Source: JACZUI01 sp965216725 (GTDB lineage: Bacteria > Actinomycetota > Acidimicrobiia > Spongiisociales > ZC4RG35). From it: a stretch of 34,973 nucleotides of DNA. Below, in pieces: positions 24,404 through 33,371 of the stretch (position 1 is its first letter; each line of letters opens with the position of its first letter). A program made the position numbers and the translations under genes. The stretch is from NCBI GenBank assembly GCA_965216725.1, contig CBDCGI010000013.1, forward strand, positions 1-34,973, read 5' to 3'. The notes beneath the pieces are model-generated. The model did not search any database and was not told the DNA's origin. It saw only the letters and a list, made by a program, of their open reading frames with translations.

Positions 24404-25441
24404 TCAGCTCAGGAAGGTGTTGACTGCCTGGTCGGCTGAAGGCTGGTCGGCGATGACCACCGACTTCCCGCCGATGGTTGCGCTGTAGACCGGCAGCGTC
24501 ACACCGTCGATACCGGCGGTGAGGACACTTCTGAAGTCCCAGAACAGACCTGCCGCAGAACTCTCGGCAAGGGTGGCGTCGATGGTCAGGTGGTCGCTGA
24601 CCCCATCGACGATGTCGCCGGCTTCTGTCAGTGACGACGGTGACTTGAGAGATGCGAGGATGGCCCCCATGACCTCACGCTGTCGGCCGGTGCGTCCGAT
24701 GTCGTTCGCCTCCACCGATACCCACTGGCCATTCCGGTATTCCTGGTAGCTGCGGGATCGGGCAAATGCGAGGGCTTGCTCGCCATTCAGCTGCTGCGAT
24801 CCTGCATCAACGTCCAGGCCCGACTTCAGGTCCCGCGCCGGATAGTCGAACGTGATCGTGATGCCTCCCATCTCGTCGATCATGGCCTGAAAACCAGCGA
24901 AGCCGATCTCCACATAGTGGTTGATCGGAATGCCCAGATTCTGCTGCACGGTCTCGACCATCAAAGAGGCGCCGCCAAAGGCATAAGCGGAGTTGATCTT
25001 GTCCTCACCGTGGCCCGGAATCTCTACCCAAAGGTCGCGTGGGATGCTGAGAATCCTCGGACCCGAGTCCGGGTCGACGTGGACCACCATTATCACGTCA
25101 CCCCGCTCGCCTCCGAAGCTTCCAAAGTTGGTGAGGTCGTCGAGGCCTTCCCTGGAATCACTACCGACTACTAGAAAGTTCAGCGTGTCACCGGCCGCCG
25201 GTGTGAGCGCGGACACCACTTCCTCGTCAACGTCGGCGTCGGCCAGGAGATTCTCCCCGGTGTTGATGGCCCAAATCAAGCCGAGCACGGCCAGATTCGC
25301 CACAACGAGCAAGACGACAACGAGGACTTTCAGCCATCTTGGGACGCGTCGGCGCGGCTCAGGGCTTGCTGGGAGGGAGGATGAACTCATAGGTAGTTCA
25401 GACGTCGCCATGATACCGGCGGTTCCTGGATTAGACGCCAT
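24404..25441 (-). CDS. LytR-CpsA-Psr (LCP) family ligase
   Basis: 345 residues from ATG 25441, with AGAGGG seven bases ahead. An N-terminal cytoplasmic tail rich in Ser and Pro and one span (LKVLVVVLLVVANLAVLGLIWAI, about 38-60) lead to the extracytoplasmic LCP domain: NFLVVGSDSR, GERGDVIMVVHVDPDS, SIPRDLWVEIPGHGEDKINSAYAFGG, YVEIGFAGF, FARSR and DIGRTGRQREVM. The Arg/Asp residues in these motifs bind polyprenyl pyrophosphate. LCP enzymes attach glycopolymers such as arabinogalactan or teichoic acid-like chains to peptidoglycan. Internal ATGs at 25411 and 25390 are alternatives. It is divergent from the dienelactone-hydrolase-like gene. Confidence 0.9.
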   Translation of the reverse strand: MASNPGTAGIMATSELPMSSSSLPASPEPRRRVPRWLKVLVVVLLVVANLAVLGLIWAINTGENLLADADVDEEVVSALTPAAGDTLNFLVVGSDSREGLDDLTNFGSFGGERGDVIMVVHVDPDSGPRILSIPRDLWVEIPGHGEDKINSAYAFGGASLMVETVQQNLGIPINHYVEIGFAGFQAMIDEMGGITITFDYPARDLKSGLDVDAGSQQLNGEQALAFARSRSYQEYRNGQWVSVEANDIGRTGRQREVMGAILASLKSPSSLTEAGDIVDGVSDHLTIDATLAESSAAGLFWDFRSVLTAGIDGVTLPVYSATIGGKSVVIADQPSADQAVNTFLS

Positions 25442-25526
25442 TCTTCGGCCCTCTCGGGCACTCTTCGGTTGATAGAGGCGTGGAGCTAGGGCGGGCTATC
25501 CTGCCCGCACTCAAAGAAGGAGACAC

Positions 25527-26267
25527 GTGGCCGTCCTCGCTCATGAGGGGACTTTCCCGATCATGTACAGCAGTTGGCCCCTACCCATTGGTTCGGGTCA
25601 TCGCACCGGCTACATCTCTCGCCCCGATGTGGCCGGGCGGTTTCCAGTAGTCGTGATCCTGCCATCCATCGATGGACTGACCTCTACTGAGAAAGATCTA
25701 TGTCGTCGGCTGGCGAGGTGGGGTTTCGGCGCGGTCGCCCTCGACTTCTATCGCCAAAACCACGAAGAACCGTTTCAGGCCTACGCGGAGCTGGATGACA
25801 CGAGAGCCATGACCGACCTCGATGAAGTCTTCTCCTTCATCAGCTCCGGAGATGTGGACTGGGCGATCACTTCGCGGATCGGACTCGTCGGCCTGGATGT
25901 CGGAGGCCGTTTTGGCTTGATCGCCGCCGCCACCAGGCCATGGGCCGGGTCTCTGGTGGCGGCATACACCCCTCTCACGGGCGATGAGGGGCGTGAACAT
26001 CAGGTGGCCGACTATCTGGGAAGCATCCCCATCCCCGTGCTCGGTCTCTACGGGATGGAAGACGAGCTCATCGATCAGAACACGGTCGATGAGGCGCAGC
26101 GCCGCAACGCCTCAGGGCAATGGCTTCTCTATGAGAATGCAGGCCACGGCTTCCTCGATATCGAGGCCGACGGTTATGACCACGCTTCGGCGGAGGACTC
26201 ATTCGCGAGGATCTTGGCCTTCCTGCAACAGACACTTCCCCAGCCGGAGCCGGAGCACCTGGGCTAG
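25527..26267 (+). CDS. Dienelactone hydrolase-like alpha/beta hydrolase with Asp in the nucleophile position
   Basis: 246 residues from GTG 25527, with AAGGAG four bases upstream (25517-25522). The fold matches the dienelactone hydrolase family: VVVILPSIDGLT (41-52), RLARWGFGAVALDFYR, an elbow VGLDVGGRFG (121-130), GMEDELI with acid Asp179, and AGHGFLD with base His207. The elbow has Asp124 where the family normally has Cys (or Ser in some members). It is not obvious whether activity is kept, altered or lost. Stops of this and the convergent birA gene lie in one CTAG palindrome. The function cannot be assigned beyond family. Confidence 0.75.
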   Translation: MAVLAHEGTFPIMYSSWPLPIGSGHRTGYISRPDVAGRFPVVVILPSIDGLTSTEKDLCRRLARWGFGAVALDFYRQNHEEPFQAYAELDDTRAMTDLDEVFSFISSGDVDWAITSRIGLVGLDVGGRFGLIAAATRPWAGSLVAAYTPLTGDEGREHQVADYLGSIPIPVLGLYGMEDELIDQNTVDEAQRRNASGQWLLYENAGHGFLDIEADGYDHASAEDSFARILAFLQQTLPQPEPEHLG

Positions 26268-26917
26268 CCTTTCACATGGCGCACGGCCCCGGATCGAAGC
26301 TGTCGACGGACACCGCCAGCCTCGACGACCAAGGAACCGTCTTCCAGAACGCCCACGGCAGTACCCCTGCCGCCAGGGTCCCAGCTGATCTCGCGGCCGA
26401 CAGTGGTGCTGGCGGCCAGGTATTCGGCAAGTGGCCAACCTTTGGTTTCGAGCAGTCGCATCAGCTCCGCTACCCAAAGGGCGCCAAGCTCAGCGTGACG
26501 ACCCGCCCCCGGATCGGAGTCAAGAACTGCGCCGACACCAGAGGGCGGCGCGGGCCACCACAGGTTCAGGCCCATACCGACCACAGTCACGTCGTCGGAA
26601 CGCTCGACCAATATGCCTCCGACCTTGAGGTCTCCCACCATCAGGTCATTGGGCCATTTCAACCCAAGACCATCGAGTGCGCGAAGCGCGGCTACGCCGG
26701 CAACCAGCGAGACGGGACGTATCTCCTCGGGGAGAGACACTGCGAGCGAGACCGCCAGGGCCCTCGGTGCGTTAACCCAAGCCGCTCCAGACCTTCCCCT
26801 GCCCTGAGATTGCCCGCTGGCAATGACCGCTACCGGCAATTCGCTCATTTCGGAACGCGCGAGATCTTGGGTGGAAGGAACCTCATCGACCTTCATCTGC
26901 AAATAGGGTGTAGCCAT
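26264..26917 (-). CDS. birA: Biotin--[acetyl-CoA carboxylase] ligase, no DNA-binding domain
   Basis: 217 residues from ATG 26917, with GGAG six bases ahead. A longer in-frame start would overlap the divergent carboxylase gene. Motifs include STQDLA, the biotin/AMP loop GQSQGRGRSGAAW, LKWPNDLM, KVGGILVE and GMGLNLWW. A C-terminal SH3-like region carries GTAVGVLEDGSLVV. It lacks the N-terminal helix-turn-helix of E. coli BirA, so it biotinylates but should not repress transcription. The likely target is the BCCP domain of the neighbouring biotin carboxylase. It is divergent from the carboxylase beta gene and convergent with the dienelactone-hydrolase-like gene. Confidence 0.9.
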   Translation of the reverse strand: MATPYLQMKVDEVPSTQDLARSEMSELPVAVIASGQSQGRGRSGAAWVNAPRALAVSLAVSLPEEIRPVSLVAGVAALRALDGLGLKWPNDLMVGDLKVGGILVERSDDVTVVGMGLNLWWPAPPSGVGAVLDSDPGAGRHAELGALWVAELMRLLETKGWPLAEYLAASTTVGREISWDPGGRGTAVGVLEDGSLVVEAGGVRRQLRSGAVRHVKG

Positions 26918-26959
26918 CTGGTTCTCCGACGAGTCAAACCATGAGGTTACGGAGGAGTC

Positions 26960-28510
26960 TTGGGGACTGAAGCGCGCATCGAGAAACTGAGGCAACTCCG
27001 TGAGGAGGCGCTACACGCCGGAAGCCAGCGGGCGGTGGCCCGTCAGCACGAGCAGGGGAAGCTGACGGCCCGGGAACGCATCGAGGCGCTCCTGGACAAG
27101 GAGACCTTCCAGGAGATCGACCAATTCGTGAGGCATCAGTCTTCCGGATTTGGAATCGAAGACAAGCGACCACCGGGTGATGCCGTGGTTACCGGGCACG
27201 GCTCGATCGACGGCCGGCCGGTCTTTGTCTACGCGGAGGACTTCACCGTATTCGGCGGTTCGTTGAGCAAGGTCGTAGCCGACAAGATTTGCAAGATCAT
27301 GGACATGGCCATGGCCTCCGGCGTGCCGGTCGTCGGATTGAAGGACTCGGGCGGTGCCAGGATCCAGGAAGGGATCGCGTCTTTGGACGGCTACGGACGG
27401 ATCTTCGAGAGAAATGTTCGGGCGTCGGGTGTGATTCCCCAGATATCGGTAGTCATGGGACCCAGCGCCGGAGGTGCCGTCTACTCCCCCGCCCTCACCG
27501 ATTTCGTCTTCCAGATAGACAAGACGAGCCACATGTTCATCACCGGGCCGGACGTGATAAAGGCTGTCACCGGCGAGGAGGTCAGCATGGAGGAACTCGG
27601 AGGGGCCTCCACGCACGCATCCAAGTCGGGCGTGACTCATTTCGTCTTCTCATCCGGCCGCGATGCACTCGAGGCGGTGCGCTACCTGTTTTCCTTTCTC
27701 CCTCAGAACAACATGGAGGTACCACCTCGCTTCTCTCCTACAGACCGGGCTGACCGAATCGATGACCATCTCGACTCGATAATCCCCGACGAAGCGAGCC
27801 AGCCGTACGACATTGTCGAGGTGATCCAGACGATTCTCGATGGCGACGAGTTCTTCCAGGTCCACCAGCATTGGGCCCCCAACATCGTCGTCGGGTTCGG
27901 GCGGCTCGACGGCCATTCGGTGGGGATTGTGGCCAACCAACCCGCCGTTCTCGCCGGGACGCTCGACATTGCCTCGTCGGAAAAGGCAGCGCGGTTCGTC
28001 CGATTCTGCGACGCCTTCAACATCCCGATCATCACGTTCGTCGACGTCCCCGGATTCCTACCGGGCGTCGACCAGGAGCATGGAGGGATCATCCGCCACG
28101 GCGCCAAGCTCTTGTACGCATATTGCGAGGCGACGGTGCCGCGGGTCTCGGTGATCACCCGCAAGGCCTATGGGGGCGCATACCTGGTGATGAACGCCCG
28201 CGGCATTCGCGCCGACCTGGTCTTTGCGTGGCCATCGGCCGAGATCGCAGTGATGGGGGCCCAGGGTGCGGTCAACATCATCCACAGAAGGGAGATTGCC
28301 CAGGCAGATGATCCCGAGAGAAAGCGCGCCGAGCTGATCGCCGACTACGAGGAGAAATTCAACAACCCCTACGTAGCCTCCGAGCTTGGCCTGGTCGACG
28401 AGGTCATCGAGCCCCGGGAGACCAGAGTGAAGCTGATCAAGGCCATGGAGATATTGCGCAACAAGAGGGAATCGCTCCCTCCGAAGAAGCACGGGAACGG
28501 TCCGCAGTGA
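26960..28510 (+). CDS. Acyl-CoA carboxylase beta (carboxyltransferase) subunit
   Basis: 516 residues from a TTG at 26960, preceded by GGAGG (26951-26955). It transfers carboxyl from biotin to acyl-CoA. N-terminal half: KLTARERIEALLD, VYAEDFTVFGGSLS, KDSGGARIQEG (128-138) and MGPSAGGAVYSPAL (166-179). C-terminal half: VDVPGFLPGVDQEHGGIIRHGAKLLYAY (361-388), RKAYGGAYLVMNAR (401-414) and AEIAVMGAQGAVNIIHRR. This is the PccB/AccD5-type family. In Streptomyces PccB an Asp at the position equal to Leu409 sets propionyl-CoA preference, so the substrate here is uncertain. It is followed by the biotin carboxylase gene after 61 bases and probably forms one operon and complex with it. Confidence 0.9.
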   Translation: MGTEARIEKLRQLREEALHAGSQRAVARQHEQGKLTARERIEALLDKETFQEIDQFVRHQSSGFGIEDKRPPGDAVVTGHGSIDGRPVFVYAEDFTVFGGSLSKVVADKICKIMDMAMASGVPVVGLKDSGGARIQEGIASLDGYGRIFERNVRASGVIPQISVVMGPSAGGAVYSPALTDFVFQIDKTSHMFITGPDVIKAVTGEEVSMEELGGASTHASKSGVTHFVFSSGRDALEAVRYLFSFLPQNNMEVPPRFSPTDRADRIDDHLDSIIPDEASQPYDIVEVIQTILDGDEFFQVHQHWAPNIVVGFGRLDGHSVGIVANQPAVLAGTLDIASSEKAARFVRFCDAFNIPIITFVDVPGFLPGVDQEHGGIIRHGAKLLYAYCEATVPRVSVITRKAYGGAYLVMNARGIRADLVFAWPSAEIAVMGAQGAVNIIHRREIAQADDPERKRAELIADYEEKFNNPYVASELGLVDEVIEPRETRVKLIKAMEILRNKRESLPPKKHGNGPQ

Positions 28511-28571
28511 CCAAGCCTTTCTCCGCACCCTGCCGGATTCACGCAGAATCTCGAAGAAACCAGCAAGCCTG

Positions 28572-30305
28572 ATGATCAAGAGCCTTCTCATCGCCAATCG
28601 CGGGGAGATTGCGGTTCGCGTGATACGCACAGCTCGCGACCTCGGGCTTCGCACCATCTCCGTCTATAGCGAGCTCGACCGTGACGCCCTGCACGTCGAT
28701 CTGGCCGACGAGGCATGGAATGTCGGTGGTGCCCCGGCGGCGGAGTCATACCTCAATCAGGAGCGGATCCTCCAAATCGCTCACGAAGCAGGTGCCGAGG
28801 CCATCCACCCCGGCTATGGGTTCTTGTCCGAGAACTCGACGTTTGCGGCGGCCGTCACCGACGCAGGGTTGATCTGGGTCGGGCCCCCCGCCTCGGCGAT
28901 CAGCGCTATGGGCGACAAGATCACCTCGAGGCGAAACGCCGAGGAGTTCGGAGTGCCGACGGTGCCCGGGATCACGGATCCGGTGTCCACAGTCGACGAG
29001 GTAATCGCCCTCGGGGCCGAGTTCGGATATCCGGTCGCGATCAAGGCGGCTCACGGCGGGGGCGGTAAGGGCCTGCGAGTAGTCAGATCAGAAGCGGAAG
29101 TGAGCGACGCCTTCGACGGTGCTCGCAGGGAAGCCGAGGCGTACTTCGGAAACGCAGAGGTCTACGTAGAGAAGTACCTCGAGCAGACGCGCCACATCGA
29201 AGCTCAGATCCTCTTCGACATACACGGCAACGGAGTGTTCCTCGGCGAACGAGATTGCTCGGTACAACGGCGTCACCAAAAGCTCATCGAAGAGACACCC
29301 TCCCCCGGGTTCTCCGAGACCAGCCGGAAGGAGCTGGGTAAAGCCGCGATCGCCGCCGGCCGCTCCTGCGATTACGTCAACGCCGGGACCGTGGAGTTCC
29401 TCGCTGACAGAGAAGGGAACTTCTATTTCCTGGAAATGAACACCCGGCTCCAGGTGGAGCACACGGTTACCGAGATGGTCACCGGCGTCGACCTCGTCGA
29501 GTGGCAGCTTCGTGTGGCCTCGGGTGAGCCGATCGCTCTCACCGATGTTGAGCCCCGAGGTCACGCAATCGAGTTCAGGATCAACGCGGAGAATCCCCAC
29601 GCCGATTTCTTGCCAACACCCGGACAGGTAGTCGAATGGCGAGAGCCATCCGGACCGGGAGTGAGGGTTGACGGCTGGATAACTCCAGGTACGGCGGTGT
29701 CCCAGTACTACGACAACCTTCTGGCCAAGCTGGTGGTTTGGGGGCCGGACCGGACCACTGCCATCAACCGGGGAAGGAGAGCGCTGGAGGAATTCCTAGT
29801 CCGTGGTGTTTCGACCACCATTCCCGCCCACCTCGCAGTCCTCGACCATACGGATTTCATCAACGGCGACCATCACACGAAATGGATGGAAGACACGGTC
29901 GTCCTCGAGGGGTTGGGCCCGGAGGCGCCTCCCAGCCTTCCCGAAGAGGAGGCACTCGCCAGGAAAGACATCAAAGTCGAGATTGGCGGCCGCAGATTCT
30001 CAGTCTCCTATTGGGCTCCAGAATCGACGCCAGACGGTCAGGTCAAGAGACGTCCCCCCAAGATCGCCACCGGAGGAGGCCCCAGCACTCCGGACGGAGT
30101 GGTCGCCTCTCCGATGCAGGGAACCATCGTCAAAGTCTCGATCTCGGCCGGTGACTCAGTGAAAGTGGGAGACCCCATCTGTGTGCTGGAAGCCATGAAA
30201 ATGGAAAACGAAGTCAAGTCTCCGGCCACGGGCGAAGTCATCGATCTTCGGATCGAACCGGGAGACACGGTGGCCTCGGGTCAAGTGATCGCCATCATCA
30301 AATAG
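28572..30305 (+). CDS. Biotin carboxylase-BCCP fusion, acyl-CoA carboxylase alpha subunit
   Basis: 577 residues. The N-terminal biotin carboxylase part has SLLIANRGEIAVRVIRTARD, HPGYGFLSEN, the ATP-grasp glycine loop KAAHGGGGKGLRVV, GERDCSVQRRHQKLIEE and FLEMNTRLQVEH. A linker follows from about residue 450. The C-terminal BCCP domain has SPMQGTIVKV and EAMKMEN, with Lys543 as the biotinylated residue. It carboxylates biotin using ATP and bicarbonate and passes it to the beta subunit. The size and single-chain layout match actinobacterial AccA3. No epsilon subunit is seen nearby. It converges with the quinone reductase gene. Confidence 0.93.
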   Translation: MIKSLLIANRGEIAVRVIRTARDLGLRTISVYSELDRDALHVDLADEAWNVGGAPAAESYLNQERILQIAHEAGAEAIHPGYGFLSENSTFAAAVTDAGLIWVGPPASAISAMGDKITSRRNAEEFGVPTVPGITDPVSTVDEVIALGAEFGYPVAIKAAHGGGGKGLRVVRSEAEVSDAFDGARREAEAYFGNAEVYVEKYLEQTRHIEAQILFDIHGNGVFLGERDCSVQRRHQKLIEETPSPGFSETSRKELGKAAIAAGRSCDYVNAGTVEFLADREGNFYFLEMNTRLQVEHTVTEMVTGVDLVEWQLRVASGEPIALTDVEPRGHAIEFRINAENPHADFLPTPGQVVEWREPSGPGVRVDGWITPGTAVSQYYDNLLAKLVVWGPDRTTAINRGRRALEEFLVRGVSTTIPAHLAVLDHTDFINGDHHTKWMEDTVVLEGLGPEAPPSLPEEEALARKDIKVEIGGRRFSVSYWAPESTPDGQVKRRPPKIATGGGPSTPDGVVASPMQGTIVKVSISAGDSVKVGDPICVLEAMKMENEVKSPATGEVIDLRIEPGDTVASGQVIAIIK

Positions 30306-30327
30306 GCTCACAAAGATGGGGGAGCCG

Positions 30328-31689
30328 CTACTCGGCTGCGTCGGTGATGGCTTCGGACATCGAAGGGTGGACCATCAGCGTCTCCATGAGGGTCTTCGAG
30401 GTGACCCGAGCCTGCACCGCCAAGGCGATGATCCCGATCAGCTCGGACGCTCTGTGGCCGACGATCGTCCCGCCGAGGACGACACCGGTGGCGGGATCCG
30501 AGGTCACCTTCACGAATCCCCGCGTGAAATGCTGCAGCACCGACCGCGGGTTGGAGGCGAATGGCACCTTCAGCGTCTTCACCTTTCTTCCTTGGGCTGC
30601 CGCATCGACGTCCACGAGACCCACTGATGCGATCTCGGGTTCGGTGAAGATCGCTTCCGCGACCTTGGAATAGTCGATCGGAGTCTCCGGAAGATTGAGG
30701 GCATGACGGGCGATCTTTCTTCCCTGCATCGAAGCCACCGACGACAGTGGCATCTGTCCCGTCACGTCGCCGGCTGCGTATATGTGGGGCGTGGAAGTGC
30801 GTTGGAACTCGTCCACCTCGATGTGGCCGTCCGAGGTGGTCTCGACCCCGGCCGCATCCAAGCCGAGCCCGGCACTCGTGGGAACCGATCCCACCGCGAG
30901 TAGGGCGTGGCTGCCTTTGATGACCCTGCCGTCGTCGCATATCACGGAGACCCCATCGTCGGCGACATCGATGGCTTCAGCCCTGGCGCCAATAACCAGC
31001 TTCACTCCCCGCTCCAAGAACTCCTCCTCCAGCACCGCAGCCACCTCGGCGTCGCGATAGGGCAGGATCTGCTGGCGAGACACGACCACGCTGACCCGAG
31101 CCCCCATGCTCTCGAAGATGTGGACGAACTCGACGCCGGTGACGCCGGAGCCGATCACGACGATGTGCTCGGGGACCTCAGGCAGGTCGTAGCAGTCGCG
31201 TGTGGTGAGAACCCGATCGTTATCGATGGGAGCCCAGTCCGGCACCCGAGGGGTCGAGCCGGTTGAGATCAGAGCTTTGTCGAACGACACCAGACGCTTG
31301 CCCTCAGGGCCGTCGATCTCGGCCTCGTTGGGGCCGACGAAACTCGCCATACCGTTGACCATCTCTACACCCTGCGAGTTGAGGAGATCGACCCAGTTCT
31401 GGTGGATGTTTCCGGTGATTACACCGATCCGCTCGGAGAGGATGGTCGGATCGACTTTGACGGGAGGAGTGAGCAGGCCGAGCTTGGTTGCGTTACGCAC
31501 CGAGGTGTGACGAAGGGCGCTGGCCGCCATCGTCTTGGAAGGAATGCAATCCCACAGGTGCGCTGCCCCGCCCACGATGTCCTTTTCCACCAGCGTCACT
31601 CGCCCGCCTTTGGCTGCCGCTGTGGTCGCGGCTTGAGTGCCGGCTGGACCGCCACCCACAATCAAGAGATGCGTCTTCAAGTTGGTCAT
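30328..31689 (-). CDS. LpdA-like NAD(P)H-quinone reductase (flavoprotein disulfide reductase fold)
   Basis: 453 residues. FAD loop LLIVGGGPAGTQAA (8-21), VTLVEKDIVGGAAHLWDCIPSKT (31-53), a second nucleotide loop VIGSGVTGVEFVHIFESMGA, YAAGDVTGQMPLSSVA, and a C-terminal dimer domain from FTEPEIASVGL. The usual redox pair CxxxxC is reduced to one Cys: Cys48 is kept but residue 43 is Ala, as in mycobacterial LpdA (Rv3303c), a quinone reductase. The C-terminal His-Glu pair of lipoamide dehydrogenases also appears absent (MVHPSMSEAI). It lies downstream of the methylmalonyl-CoA mutase gene on the same strand, 42 bases away, and is probably co-transcribed. Confidence 0.82.
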   Translation of the reverse strand: MTNLKTHLLIVGGGPAGTQAATTAAAKGGRVTLVEKDIVGGAAHLWDCIPSKTMAASALRHTSVRNATKLGLLTPPVKVDPTILSERIGVITGNIHQNWVDLLNSQGVEMVNGMASFVGPNEAEIDGPEGKRLVSFDKALISTGSTPRVPDWAPIDNDRVLTTRDCYDLPEVPEHIVVIGSGVTGVEFVHIFESMGARVSVVVSRQQILPYRDAEVAAVLEEEFLERGVKLVIGARAEAIDVADDGVSVICDDGRVIKGSHALLAVGSVPTSAGLGLDAAGVETTSDGHIEVDEFQRTSTPHIYAAGDVTGQMPLSSVASMQGRKIARHALNLPETPIDYSKVAEAIFTEPEIASVGLVDVDAAAQGRKVKTLKVPFASNPRSVLQHFTRGFVKVTSDPATGVVLGGTIVGHRASELIGIIALAVQARVTSKTLMETLMVHPSMSEAITDAAE

Positions 31690-31731
31690 GTGCGGGCAGT
31701 GACGGTACCCACTGGCCGGCGGTGACCGGAA

Positions 31732-33294
<1,563 letters not shown>

Positions 33295-33371
33295 AACAGC
33301 AGTAATCTGACATGTGAGCCCTGATCGTAGATCGGGAACTCCAGGATCCCCGACGACGTCCAATCCCCTTA

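Noticed and set aside
25469..25502. TTGATA and TATCCT as a sigma-70-like promoter for the dienelactone-hydrolase-like gene
   Set aside because: The spacer is 22 bases, too long for a standard promoter.
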